DNA from: Coptis chinensis
Lineage: Eukaryota > Streptophyta > Magnoliopsida > Ranunculales > Ranunculaceae
NCBI GenBank assembly: GCA_015680905.1
Contig: CM027377.1
Location: 13,912,501 to 13,976,500 of the forward strand
Length of the DNA stretch: 64,000 bases
Direction of reading: 5' to 3'
Shown here in pieces: positions 37,852 to 50,749 of this stretch. The position numbers and the translations under genes were made by a program. Positions within the stretch are counted from its first letter, which is position 1. Each line of letters begins with the position of its first letter. A model generated the notes under the pieces. The model saw nothing but the letters and a program-made list of their open reading frames with translations, was not told the DNA's origin and did not search any database.

Positions 37852-39568
37852 CAGTATAGGAGTTGCTTTTAATGTGCTTTTTGCTGATTGGATGGTCACG
37901 GTTATCCTGATTATCCTTTTCATAGGTAAGAAATTTCTTGATTTGCTTCTCTCCTTGCCGTTTTCTAGAGTTGGAAAGCATCCTTTAGTTATTTAGTGAT
38001 TCTGCAGGCACATCAACTAAGGCATTCTTTAAGGGTGTAGAGACATGGAAAAAAGAAACTATTTTAAATAAGGTAATTCGAACCTTCATTCATCTGCTGT
38101 GGAGTTCTAATCCATTTTAAACCAATTCTTTCCTCCCGTTGAATTAGTTGTTTCTTCCTTGATTTCAGGAAGCTGCTAAACGATTGGAGTCAAATGGTAC
38201 GTCGGTATGCTTTCTTTGAAGTATCAGATAGCATCAAGATTTCATACTATCACTTCATTTTTTGTACTTCAACTTGATAGTTACCATCCCTTCCTGTTTA
38301 ATAAGGTAACGAAGAAGTAGAATACAAGGCCTTACCTGGTGGCCCAAGCAACGATACTCACAAGGAGACAAATACTAATGGAGATCAAGAGGTCAGTATA
38401 TGCTACTACTGTGTCACTCTGTTTAAGCAGCCTAGGTTAACTTCAAATGCTTTTCTAGGTCCCTATCCTTGAGAATGTCTACTGGAAGGAATTTGGCCTT
38501 CTTGTTTTCGTATGGGTTGCGTTCCTCGCTCTACAGATTGCTAAGGTACACTTTTTCAAATGTTTCAATCATTACTAAATGCATATACGTCAAATTTTCC
38601 TGTTTCTATTTGAAATTCATGTTCTGATAGAAGACCCTGCTTCTTTTTGACACAGAACAAGACAACAACCTGTTCGATTGCCTATTGAATTTTGAACTTA
38701 ATGCAGGTATTTGTAGCTTTATTCCGACGGAAATGCTCCTGACAGTTTTTTTCCCCCATTTCTTTTATGATGGTTTACATTATTAATGGAAAGAGAAGGC
38801 TGCTGGAGGGTAATGTAGAACCAACGGATCACTGTTTTATCACAAAGCATTTCCCCTTAATACTATTTGAACCAGTAGTCTAAGTTGTTTCCACAATGGC
38901 TTGCAGATTCCTGTTGCTGTGGGAGTTACTCTGTATCAGGCAATTAGCTTGTATAATGGAAAGGCAGTAATTGCATCCAAGGGAGACACAGACACAAACT
39001 GAAAAGTGCATCAACTGATTTTATACAGCGCTTGTGGTATACTAGCTGGTGTGGTCTGCGGGCTCCTTGGTCTTGGTGGTGGATTCATATTGGGTCCTCT
39101 ATTCTTGGAACTTGGCATTCCTCCCCAGGTGTGTATCGGCCACCATTCTTACATTAGCTAGAACTTGTACGAGAGATAGAGAGGGCATAATATTAATTGG
39201 AACTATGGATCACCCCTACTTTTTTCCCGTCTTTAGTTTGCCTCCACAATTGCTGCCAATATCTACATTTTCTGGGTTTGGGAGAATAGATCACCCTATC
39301 ACCATCTCAAGATGTTCTCCTCGAGATGTTCTCGTCAGTTCAGTGCACATCCAGGAAATAAAATTGTTGACCCTTCGTAAAAACCAACTTGTTGTTCATA
39401 AAAAAAAACAATAAATGATTGCAGTTACGTGTTTACTTATTTTTGCCAGACTTAATATGAGGGTCTAATTGCAGGTCTCAAGTGCTACAACAACTTTTGC
39501 CATGACGTTCTCTTCATCGATGTCAGTCGTGGAATACTACCTTCTAAAACGTTTTCCAGTTCCCTATG
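37852..39568 (+). pseudogene. Sulfite exporter TauE/SafE-family transporter, internal gene fragment
   Basis: Eight exon pieces with normal splice sites: about 37852-37925, 38008-38072, 38169-38196, 38306-38391, 38459-38545, 38656-38706, 38907-39128 and 39475-39568. They encode membrane helices VTVILIILFI, FGLLVFVWVAFLALQIAK, the Gly-rich GLLGLGGGFILGPLFLELG and [17 protein letters not shown], which is the plant TauE/SafE family. The 5' exons and the last exon(s) are absent. Two TGG tryptophan codons read TGA (38686-38688 and 39000-39002), the expected residues being the W of AYWILNL and NWKVHQL. The copy is therefore dead. Right of 39568 the sequence switches abruptly to unrelated DNA. Confidence 0.85.
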
Positions 39569-39741
39569 GTATAGAAATTCTGTTATTTGCTTTTGTCATT
39601 TTTATATTTATTATATTTGTATATCGTAGACCGACCGTAAGGCACGTCGAGCGTCGAGGTAGCACCGCAGGCACATACGCCTCGCGGGCCGTAGGCACGG
39701 GCATACCCTGGTGAATAAATAAAAAGAGAATGAATACCGTG

Positions 39742-39876
39742 TTTTTCCAACGATCTTGGGCATTAACATCAGCACCATAATCAATAAGACACTGAGCAAC
39801 ATTAAGCCAACCATGAAGAGAAGCAACATGAAGGGGTGTCCTATTATCATAATCTCTAGCATGAACAAGTGTTGGG
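39742..39876 (-). pseudogene. Isolated ankyrin-repeat exon of a VIK/ILK-type kinase
   Basis: On the minus strand one exon reads EDPTLVHARDYDNRTPLHVA then SLHGWLNVAQCLIDYGADVN and AQDRWKN, an ankyrin repeat exactly as in the N-terminal part of plant VIK (VH1-interacting, Raf-like integrin-linked) kinases. It has an AG acceptor side and a GT donor. It lies in opposite orientation to the kinase exons of the same family at 40302 and 48913-52700. Confidence 0.82.
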
Positions 39877-39879
39877 TCT

Positions 39880-40470
39880 TCCTTTAAATAAGCATGCTAA
39901 CATACTATAAAGATTTAGGAATTAACTCTGGTTGCAAGTCGTTAGAAGTTTTCAGCAGCAAGGCATTATTATTGATACAAAAATAAGATACCAGGGCATT
40001 ATTAATAGTGGTTTACAAGTTTATCTCTAAAACTGAAAGGTCTCTAGTTTCGAAAGATACTGGAAAATACCAGTAGAAAAGATTCTTTTCATGTGAAAAC
40101 CATGTGTGTAATGTGGGGGTGGGGTGTGGGGGTGGGTGGCAATTGAAAAATATTAGAATGCAATTAACTTAAACAAAACAGGGTTCACCAATATAATAGT
40201 ATGTAGCTTATAGTGCAGTTCACACTAAAGAGTTCTCTTTTTGAGTAGTTTGGTCAATTGGTGCACATGCTGATAGGAATTTCACTTTCATATGTGATCA
40301 GGGGCATGACCTATCTTCATAATGAGCCAAATGTCATAATTCACCGCGACCTAAAGCCCAGGTAAGTTTCGGGACTTATTTAAGCATAAGCTTCGTTTTT
40401 CTAGTTGAAGGTTTCTGATGCATTCTAATTTGGTACCTGTAATTATTACGTTACCCTTACTGGTCAAGTG
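39880..40470 (+). repeat. Segmental duplication, copy 1 (partner 50750-51300), carrying one kinase exon
   Basis: This ~580-bp block matches 50750-51300 in the same direction over intron, exon and intron. It is only one exon of a gene, without the rest. Confidence 0.85.
40302..40361 (+). pseudogene. Isolated kinase catalytic-loop exon, VIK-type
   Basis: Sixty bases with AG and GT borders encode GMTYLHNEPNVIIHRDLKP, the catalytic loop of a VIK-type kinase. The sequence is closer to the family consensus than the matching exon at 51140-51199 (GM here, RM there). No neighbouring exons of the gene are found around it. Confidence 0.85.
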
Positions 40471-42049
40471 TATCTAGGGGCCTGCTTGATAATCAATTTT
40501 CCCGCTGGCAAATCGATATTTTTCCCGCTGCTTGTTGCAATATAATGGGTCTGGCAAAAGTAAAATCAATTTGCCGGTAAAACCCTCACTCCAAAAATAA
40601 AATTTCCGAGGAAATCGACCAAAATTTTCTTGCTGGCAAATCACAATCGCTATCTCTCTCAAGCGCCGACGGTGAGTTCTTACTCCCTCTCTCTCAATTT
40701 TTAATGGTGATGCTGCAGATGTATTTTCATTCTTGAAAACTCGATCTACTAGCACAAAACCATTGATATCCATGGTTTGCTATTGATCCAAAAGTCCAAT
40801 TTCGTGTTGTATGTGTGATAAATGAGCTAGATTGAGTTTTTGAGATCTATATTCTCCAGTTAATCAAGTATGGATTTGCTATTGTTCCGTTTTCTTTTCT
40901 TTTTGTTTATCTAAATTTCTGATACTTGTTATTATTATTGTGCAACTTTTCCAACAATGTTGCAATACGAACTTCGAGTTTCAGTGTCGCAGAGATCACC
41001 TTGGTGCATAGACGCATAGTATTCTTCTTCTAGTGGGGTACTGGTCTACTAGAGTGTCAATGTGTCATACCAGAAAAGGAGAATTAGATAATTAATTTTA
41101 CCTGCTGTTAGAATCATTTGGAGAATTTTTCACAAGTAGGCTTTTATTAAGAAAGTGACTGGGCATCATCTAGAATATCCTGGGGCTAATTGCCGACTTT
41201 TATATCAAGTATTTGAGTGTGCTTTCATTTCCGTTAGTAGCTTTTTCTGTCATTAGCTTTTGGGGTCAAAAAGAATAACATGGCACAAAAATAATTGGTT
41301 GTATATGTGACTTGAGGTTTTGATTTAAGTTGGTTTAATTCTTGTCAGTATATTTATCGAATTCACCCGACCCAATAGTACCCATTTTGGGAACGCCCAG
41401 TGCCAAAGTCACTGAATGAGTAAGTCGCCAATCCCTAAAATGGACTATTTAATGTACTTTATCTGTTGGGTTACGGGCGGGCATTTTGCCAGAGGTTTAT
41501 ATTGTATCAATATACCGTTTTCTCTTGTTTCAAGGACTAGTTACTTGACTTAACTGACATTTGTCGAGACGGTTAAGTAGCTGGTTATTCGAATTAGTAT
41601 GTCTTTTAGTAGTTGGGTTTACGACTGAGGTCTAAGGTTTTATATATGCCTTGGATGTATATTTATTGGATTTTCAGGTTATGACAGGATGTGTGTATAT
41701 GAAATGTCGAAAATACAATACAAAGGAGACTTAGAATGTGATGTTTTATAGTTGGTTTTAGTAAATAGAATATAGTTGGTTGGTCCGTATCACGTCTCAA
41801 GTTTTGACTATATTGTGTAGTGTATGAGTGTTTGAATTAGAACTTGGTATATGTACAAGTGTATGTGGCTTTTGGATATTATAACTTGGTAATTTATCCA
41901 TTCTATTTAGTGAAGTTATTTAATAGAATGTTGTTATACACGTGTTTTTGTTTTAATGTTTAAATTCAATTAGTATATGTTTCTGTGTGTGTGCAGGCTG
42001 TGTAAGTGGTCTGTGTGCGAGTGCTTTGTGTGTGTTGCAGGCTTGGGGT
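40470..42049. other. Non-coding stretch, unassigned
   Basis: Contains a repeated CCGCTGGCAAATC motif (about 40502 and 40630) and long AT-rich sequence. The 99-codon minus ORF at 40474-40773 is unsupported. Confidence 0.35.
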
Positions 42050-42404
42050 GTGTGTGTGTGGCTTGCAACATATTGAAGTCAAATATAGCAAGTTCAATCA
42101 AAACTGGATTCATTTTCTCTTCTCTCTGATATGCATCAATGTAACATCTAGCCTCTAACTTAGGCATTCTCCAATGCAGGGGAAGCTCCGAGGCATGTGT
42201 AACTTCTTCAGCTAGGCTAGGGTGTATATTTTCATTCAGAATCTTCAAATGTTTCAGAGTGAAGTCTTTGGCTTCATGTAAAGTATTTTCATCTTCGAAA
42301 CAAAGATGAAAAGCTTCGAATAAACTTAACATTCCCTTCACATCCTGACACACGCTTTGTCTCAAACATAGTACTAATAACGCCTCCTTTTTCAACTCTC
42401 TCAT
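42050..42404 (-). pseudogene. Terpene synthase exon fragment
   Basis: Minus-strand DVKGMLSLFEAFHLCFE, AKDFTLKHLK and ELPLHWRMPKLEARCYIDAY followed by LIELAIFDFNMLQA are the conserved middle of the alpha-helical N-terminal domain of plant terpene synthases (exon 3 region). The DDxxD catalytic domain and all other exons are absent. It ends in CA-repeat-derived His/Thr codons. Confidence 0.85.
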
Positions 42405-42866
42405 TCATTTAACTCTCTCTCTCTCTCTCTCTCGTCTCACACCACAGCAGGTTAGTGAACTTTGTATCAATTTGAATATCCATCTCCATTAGTTAATTGT
42501 TTAGCTTTAATTGTGATTACCATAGGGAACTTTGTATCATTTGCTCCTACCATAGGGAACGTTTTACCTATAGAATGACCCATCATAGATGAAAGATATA
42601 GACCAAGTATCAAATACTTGGTGGAATTATGTCGATAGTTGTTGATGGTTTATAGGTTTCGACATCTAGAATTTGATACGATACATGTCACTTAAAAAAT
42701 TCTTAGTATATAAATTGTATCGATCACAGTAGGTTCAGGTGAAAAGTTTGCATGATCAGATGCTATTCTTGGGAATAAAAGCATGCCAAGATTCGAAGGT
42801 AATTGCATCTACTTTATGGGCATACAAGATCACTTTAATAAATTATAAATAATAATAAAAATTATA

Positions 42867-45533
42867 TCACTTGAGTTTAGTTGTTGATACTTGAGTTTCA
42901 ACATCTGAAGCAAATTTAAATTTGAGAACTTTATGTAGGCTAGCAATGGGTTTGACTTCCTTCGTTATAGTTTGGTTTGGATCTACAATGCATTTGCCCC
43001 TGAATAGATTTGCTTCAGATGGTCCTGTCTCCTCGTGCACCAAAGGAGCACTATCTGCCAACAGTATTCAGGTTAGCCAAACGGAATACAAGCCAAATAA
43101 AAACAGCTTTCCAAAAAACAATCATAAGTCACCCTTAACCTAAATTAAAAGAGGAAAGAAACCACCTGATTGCAGATGGAACACAAGCTACAAAAGTAAA
43201 TGATGACTCTAATTTTAACACTGAAGGTACTTAGCATTTAGAACATCTAAAGAAGGTCATGTCACTAATGGGCTTTTCAATTCTTTCAGGTTTAGTGAAA
43301 GAAGGCAATTGTAAGTATATGAACTTAAAGTTAAACGCATCTTATTAATGTCTCAAGGGTCTTGCCAGTGCTGATCAAAAGCCTTTCAGAATAAGTATAT
43401 TATTAGATCTCCCTATAGGTTTTTAACGGTCATAGGAAAATTTCAAAAAAATTCTGTTGGCTTAAAGACATAAATTGCAATAGAGCAAGGAAGACTTCTC
43501 AATTGACCCATGGGGAACATAAAACAGGTAAGGTTGAATTATTAAGGTTTATCTATTGTCAATATGATCATCAACTGAATGTTTGCCTCTGAAGATGCAA
43601 TGCAACCCATGAGCAACTTGAAAGGAATTAATATTGTGGCTAATCAATTTTTCACATCTTCCAATGGATCACCAGTTCACCTATGATTATATGGGTGCAC
43701 CAGGGAGAATTCTCATTGTAGAATCAAGACGGTAGGACAGGGTTTTATTCACCAATAATTCCATAGGGCATCTTGAAACCATGTATTTAAGCTTCTCTAC
43801 AAGCAAGTACTGAGGCAATTGTGAAGGAATCTGTCCTGATTCTGTGAATACGTAGCATGTCCCAATAGTTTCTTCGTACTCACCTATCTGCCAAGGGAAA
43901 AAAAGAAGAACAGAAGTGAAGAACCGACTAGATGGTAAGAAATACAAAATCTTAAAAATGTATAACTATTAAACTTAGCAAGACAACATGATTTCCGCAT
44001 GAAAGGCACATTGTTATAGTATGGTGTCAGGTTGTTGAATGAAACTGAATTACTTCTTTACCCATTCTCTTTCCTGGAGAAACTGAGTTGTCAGTCCAAT
44101 GTTCCTAGACAGATAACACACCAACTTTGTTGTCTTCTTTAAGTACAAATTAGTTATCATGTTGTTTCACTATACCATAAAATAGATCAATGATGGCATC
44201 TGTTCGACGGTTCAAGAAGCTAATTCTATTATCTCTTCCAAACACTTCATGAACTTTCATTAAGTGTACGTATATGAATGTGAACTTTTAGGCACAGATG
44301 TGATTCTGAAACCTTAAACACAATAATGTAACACTTGCGAAGAAGATGAGTGAAAAATCAGAAGCATGGTTTATCCACCCAACCCACAAGAAGTTTTTGT
44401 TCATTTTTAGTGTTTTGTACCTCTGGAGGTAGGAACACTGCACACCAGATAGAGTAGTCTCTGAGCATATCATTGCGCAAAGTCTATTTGATATTTCATC
44501 TTTAAAAAATAGATTATGTTTAAGTAATTTGAGTTCTCTAAATAACAAACAAGTTATAACACATCTCACTTAAAGTACGTAAACTTTGCAAGGAAACTCA
44601 CCAGTTTCAAATTGTCACCGATAATCAAGATTGGATTCAAGGTGTCCAAGCCCTAGAAAATTAAAGCACACAATAGTCGTCAAAACTGAGAAAAATTAAC
44701 ATAACTCTCCCGTATACCCCATAATAACTGATTTTGAAATGCATAACTATCTGCAGAAACAGACATGTACAGTGAAGAAATTTAGAAATATAAAAATCTT
44801 TACCATAATCCATCATTGATCATTGGAAGGTTATAGAAAAAGTTTTTCATACATGGATTTAATTCATTGTTGACAACCATTTATCAGGTGATTATATGGG
44901 TAAATTGAAATAACTCAATGTCCAGTTAAATTGATTGCTAGTCTAGAATATAAAATGAACTATCACCTACTATGTCCCAATGACCTCAAAATACATGCCG
45001 CCACATCTTTAATCCAAGATCTTTGAAAAGCTTGAGAAACATCTCCCTATGGATTGGCATGAAACTTTTTAGCCATAAGCATAAAAAAAAACATCGTCAT
45101 ACGTCACTGGACATCTGATTACGGTTGTGCTTGGAAAATGAGTGCTTCAGCTTGTCTATAAAGCTGCTCTTTTCAAGATTTCAAACTCTTGTAATCATAC
45201 TTACAATCATTTTGCATGAATATCAGGCCATATTGCTTGTGGTAGTCGCTCGCTTAGCAAGTTAGCATGCGAGAGGTACGGGTAACGACCCCGCACCTCC
45301 CCTTTGAAGCAATTTAGCCAATCCAGGAAAAAACAAATCAGGTCATATAACTTATACATACATTTACACATACCAATAAGACATATGGTACATTAGGAAG
45401 GACTGCCCACAAACAGCATAAAGATCAAGTAAAACATAATACTCCTCTTCTTCTCCTCCTTTGTCATCCACATTTTTAGATTATTTTCTTTGTCAACCAC
45501 ATTCTTAGTTTGTTTGGAGTTTTCGACTTCCAT
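42867..45533 (-). CDS. TFIIIC subunit 6-like protein (tau55/GTF3C6 family), exon 1 frame uncertain
   Basis: Start MEVENSKQTKNVV at 45533. Exon 1 (45533-45374) is acidic and runs into EEEEYYVLLDLYAVCGQ; then NVPYVLL. Exon 2 (44652-44602) is GLDTLNPILIIGDNLKL, exon 3 starts at 43887 with IGEYEETIGTCYVFTES, and the last exon (43054-42867) has EVKPIASLHKVLKFKFAS before the stop. This is the small barrel-like TFIIIC subunit 6 family, part of the factor that recruits RNA polymerase III. Two problems: exon 1 is 160 nt where phase needs a multiple of three, with the slip near the CAGTCCTTCC stretch, and the 3' border of exon 3 is unresolved (a 22-nt micro-exon at 43167-43188 would keep phase). It may be a real gene with an error or a decaying copy. 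Confidence 0.65.
45231..45300 (+). repeat. tRNA-like SINE fragment
   Basis: GTGGTAGTCGCTCGCTTAGC resembles a polymerase III box A and GAGGTACGGGTAACGACCCC a box B, spaced as in a tRNA-derived SINE. No cloverleaf was built. Confidence 0.35.
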
Positions 45534-48113
45534 ATCTTATATGCATGATAAAACAAACTATTAATGTCTCTTCACAAGGCTATTCTACAAAGTAACTGGT
45601 ACTAGGTCAACAATATCATTATAAACCAAATTAACGACGCTTGAATGAGATGGGTAAAAATGCCAAGTAATCTTACTAGTACAGTGCCAATGGGGTACAA
45701 TGACATTTCAGTAATGCCTGTTTGATTTAGTTATTTACTTGTATAACTAATACGCATGCCAGTGTTTCCCCACAAAACTAAACAACCATAAAATTTGAAG
45801 TAATAGTTCAGACATTATGTAAGTTGCGTCATATTAAAATATAATTTTGATTTAAAAAGTGAGGACGAATATAAAAAGATTATGAGAGAGGGAGAACAAA
45901 TTATTAGGAAATGCGGACGGGAGAGAATTAAGTGTAACTAAAAGATAGCTAAGTTAGGGTCATAGACAAAACTACATGAGAATTAGACGCCGAGCAATAT
46001 CGAATAAAGAAAAGTCGATTAATTAAATTAATCCCCCATGAGAACCAACGTAAGGGGAGACAAATTACTGTAAACAATTGAAACAAACTAAAGTAAAAAA
46101 TACCCAACCTGAAGATTCAAATTTTTTTCTCTAGTTGTAATTTCATCTTCTAATCAACCTGTAAAATTAATTAAGCGGGTCAAAATAAATAAAGCCCAGT
46201 AAAGAGAACCTGCCTGAAAAATCAAAGCTTGGCCGGTTGTGTAGGAGTAACCAAAAGTAAAAATTTATCTTTTCCTGAAACCCAAAATCAAAGTAACAAA
46301 TGGGTTATCAAGAGAGTGTGTTAGCTGCGGATGAACATGAAGTTTAGACTCGTTGCGTTGCAGGTGGGTATGGGAGCGGCGGTTGGAAAAAAAAAAAGAC
46401 TAGAGAAAAGAAGGTTTTTTTTTTTTTTTTTTTTTTTTTGCTTGACAAAGGAAAGTTTGTTTTCGGGTCTTTCTGTAATGGTTGTATGCATAACTCCATT
46501 AATGAGTTGGTTATTATTAAGTGATCTCTCCCTCCCTATGACACTATTAAGGTAAACTACGATGGTGTTGCAAAATGGCTTGTATGAGAGAGATTTAGTC
46601 ATTTAAGAAGATCTCCTCATCTCTTATATCTATTGTTATTTTTTTTTTTTATGAACATAATTAATGAGAAAAGAGAATATGAGAAAATCGACTCTTTACT
46701 GTGAAATTTTTGGTTTTTTGGGTTTTTCATCGGTTTAGGCTTTTGATTTGCGAAATAATTCTTTTCCACTAAAACTATATTTTTGGGCCTTATATATTGG
46801 GAGGCCCATGCGTCGCTTCTTTCGGGGCGCATGGTAGTATGACAACACTTTAACCCGACCTTAAAGAGGGAAAAGGTTAGAATCTCTCTTATTGACAACA
46901 CTTAACCCTGTTTGACCTTAAAGCCAAGGTAAAAAAAGGTTTAGAACACTATTATGTTTTCGATTGTTCTAAACAGTTAAACAATAGTTTTAAGGACCAA
47001 AATATTTTGCCATTTTAATTCTGTTTGCTTTGCACCTTTCATTTCCTCAACTAAAAAAAATATTTATGGTAAAAATTGACTTAAAAATATGTTTTGTGTT
47101 AAACATTTTTAACATTTAAACTCAATGCTAAACCCTAAGGACCTAATCCCTAACACACTATTATGTTTTATAGTTCATTTAAAACATGTATACTAAACAA
47201 TGTGTTTTAATCCCAAAAATATTTTGCCATTCCATTTTAATTAATCATTATAATCAAAACAATAAAATGGGCACCTTTCATTTTTTTTAGAAAAAAAAAT
47301 ATTTATTACAAGTTTGTCATTGACTTAAAATATGTTTTTTGTTGGGCAACCCCCAAACACATCAAGTTAACCTGATGGCAACCTCTTTGTAGCCTTTCTC
47401 CCCCATTTTACTCTTCTACATTTAAACTCAAAGTTTAACTAAACCAATATTAAACCCTAATTTCCCTAAAAACTATACCTCAAGTCCAAAACTAATTAAT
47501 CAAATTTAATAAAAACAATGGTGTGAGAGAAGAAAAAATCCCAAAGGCTAAACGACGGGTGTTTGTGTTTGTTTTTTCCTCTATTTTTCTAAAAAAATTG
47601 GGTGGGGGTATTACAAAGGAGTTTAACTATTGCCCCAACATATATATGCTAATCTTGTGGTAATTTGGTAAATGCGGGTTAAAGAGTGATGAAGAGAGAA
47701 GAAAAACACAAAGGCTACAATTTGGAGGGTGTTAATAGTAGGACCCTTATTATTTGGTAAGGGCTTATCATTAATTTTGTTTGTAAAAACACAATTTACA
47801 TTAAAAGTAGGACCCTTTTGATTTGGAAAGGGCTTATCCATGCATTCTTTTGACTAGAAAGTAAGCCCATGCATTCTCGCCGACTCTTTTGAAAACTTGC
47901 TAAAGAACATATACAAATTTTCCAACAAATAGTTTTAATTAGGAAACAAAGATTTCCGTTTTAGTTGAAAATAAACCGTTTTAATTTGCTAACAAATCTT
48001 TTTAACTCAGCTATTTCTAGTTGAAAAAGGGTGTCATCTAATTGCAGTAAAACCTGGCCTTGTCTTTCAATACATAAGTTTGAATTTCCTTAAGATACTA
48101 CACATTTTCTTAA
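45534..48113. other. TFIIIC6 upstream region and AT-rich spacer with a ~200-bp tandem duplication
   Basis: A ~200-bp unit with ACTATTATGTTTT and AATATTTTGCCATT occurs twice (about 46945-47105 and 47155-47345). A second short duplication with GTAGGACCCTT and GGGCTTATC is at 47730-47840. A 26-base T run is at 46415-46440. No gene. Confidence 0.55.
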
Positions 48114-48605
48114 GAGCATTTGCAATGCAGGTGATAGAGGGGGGGAAGTGATAACTATCACCTACTTTCCTCTAAAAGTGCTGTGCAATGCTGGGTGATA
48201 AACTCGGTGATAGTTTTCCCGAAGTTCAAAACAAGCTAAACCTTCCCACCGAAGTTTATCATCGACTTGTTAACTTCGGACGGGATGTTGGATTCCGCCT
48301 CGTGTTTTTTTTAAAAAATGGTTTTTTTTGGACGGGATGTTAGATTCCGCCCTCGCATGATTTTTCGGTTTTTTTCGATTTTTTATAAATTTTCGAGACG
48401 GGGGATGTTTCATTCCGTCCGAGTGTTTTTTTTCAATTTTATGTCAGGGCACGAATCCAACATCCCGCCCAGATATATTTTTATCACCTTTCAGATTGCG
48501 CATTTTCACGCTTTTTTATCACCGGGTTGGTGATAGAGGGGGTGAAAAGTGAGGAGGTGGCGGTGATAGAGGGGGTGAAAACTATCACCTGCATTGCAAA
48601 TGCTC
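48114..48605. mobile_element. PIF/Harbinger-type MITE
   Basis: A 492-bp element with 24-bp perfect terminal inverted repeats starting GAGCATTTGCAATGCAGG, bordered by the 3-bp duplication TAA on both sides (48111-48113, 48606-48608). TAA/TTA duplications are the mark of the Harbinger superfamily. There is no ORF. Confidence 0.88.
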
Positions 48606-50749
48606 TAAAGGATTTCCTGTCAATGTGATGTATTACTAAGGCCGAAGCAACTTCGAATTAATAACACCAACGAATAAAATTGATAAACACCCAAAAACAA
48701 AGGTTTTAAAGAATTTTAAAGGGAAAACAAAATTCCTTTAATTGAACCTCTCGAGGAATTCGTTCTTTGCAATTGCTATTGCATCAAAAGTTCGAAACAT
48801 ATGGTGGCTTATCTTATGTAAGTTGTGATCTACAACATTGAATTGTAGCTCTTGACTTGTATTGTGCTAGTGAATTCTCGATTTGAGGCCTAATATCCTT
48901 TTTTCTATGCAGGGACAATATGGCAGTCATTTTGAACCGAAGACTGTTCCACCCCCTCTTCCAAACGAGAGCGATTGGGAAATTGACCCTTCTGAACTGG
49001 ATTTTTCAAACTCAGCAATGATTGGAAAGGTGAAACCTTTATTACTATATATAACCTTTTCAGTATGATATTAAGGACCATATTCTACAACCTTGTGGAG
49101 AACTTATTATTTAGCTAATGATTTGCTTGGTGGGAACCTGGTATCAAATTGGATTTTATTAGTTGAATTCTATAATCAGGTTACCCTGATATGATAATTT
49201 GGATTTTGTTAATTGTAGGGATCATTTGGTGAAATTCTGAAAGCAGGCTGGGGTGGGACCCCAGTAGCTATCAAACGCATTCTCCCCTTTCTTTCAGATG
49301 ATAGATTGGTGATGTAAGAGCAGTATACCAAACTGGTTACTTTACAATCTTTGTCAATGTTTCTGAATGTTCTATACCAATGTAGTTAAAGCTTTACCTA
49401 GCTGCTGTCCAGGCAGCCTCCTCACCGTGCTAATTCAGCAAAAAAATAAAAATAAAAAATAAAAACCTTGTCGCCTTGGTAGGACCACTAAAACCTAGGT
49501 TTAGGACCAAGAAAATTCCAGAACGGTTGCCAATGCACTATAGTTTTTGTCTACTTGCTGGATTTAACTCAATTGTATTCTTTGCAGGAGAACTCTTAGA
49601 AGTGTAACTGTAAATAGCTTCACTAGATTAATTTTCTATCATCTACCTCAGTTTCTGGTTTAAAAACTTATTAAGTTACTTTTTGTCATCCTCCTTCCCA
49701 TCTTCTTCTCTCTGCATGTGCAATGTTGTGGCGCGTCTAAAAATAATTCTTTTTCTATTCTCCCTTCTAGTTCTGTTATAGAGCACGCATTCTTTTCTGC
49801 TTCTCTTGTTCCTCTTCTTTTGCCCTTTCGTCCTTTTTCCTCTGTGGAGAAAGCTGTTTACATACTTTGCTTTTCTGTTCTACTTCAGATTTTTGTGTTT
49901 GCATGGCCTTAACTTTTATTTTACTTGTATTTTTTGTCTTTTTTAGTGCATTTTTTTTGTATGATAATCACCCACAAGACCTAACTATCTTTGTCACATG
50001 TTCTTATTTTCAAACTTATTAAACAAGTATGTCAGCAATTTAGTACATGAATTTTGGTATGACTCACAGGCTTGCTCTTTGTGTGTGCTTATATATATAT
50101 CCTTAATTAGGACCCCTCTTGACCAGACATCACTAGATGCTTTCAACCATCTTAACTGGGTTTCTGAGAGTAGTCTAACACTGCTCATTGTCTATTTTAA
50201 TGGCATAATCGTGTTTTCAGAATATTCCAAGAAGACTAGACCTTATTGTTTTCTTAATCTATCCAGTCAGGACTTCAGGCATGAGGTCAATTTGCTAGTG
50301 AAGCTGCGTCACCCGAACATAGTGCAGTTTCTTGGAGCAGTCACTGAGAGGAAGCCTCTAATGCTAATCACAGAATATCTCCAAGGGGTATTACACCTAA
50401 GTACTTTGCAATGTAACTCTTTTAAGAGTATTCAAGATAGAAGACGCTCGTGATAGGAGCTGTATTTTTAAGATAACCAGTTGTTTTTATGACTTTAGGG
50501 TGACCTCCATCAGCATCTCAAACAAAAGGGTTCACTTAATCCAGCAAGGCTATCAATTTTGCACTAGACATTGCCAGGTAACAAGTTCGAAAAACATTCT
50601 CCGGTACATTCCATTGTTGTGTACCCAGATAACTAGTTCAATCGAGACAGTTGAGAAGTGTATATGAAAAAGAGAAGTTGGACACAAACGTGTTAGGGTT
50701 AATGGTTGAACCAATATAGTCCCAAATCTCAGTTCTTTGTTGGCGGTCT

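Noticed and set aside
40474-40773. 99-codon minus ORF
   Set aside because: No recognised domain and no splice context.
45231-45300. Possible tRNA gene
   Set aside because: Box-like motifs are present but no consistent acceptor stem was seen; listed only as a SINE fragment.
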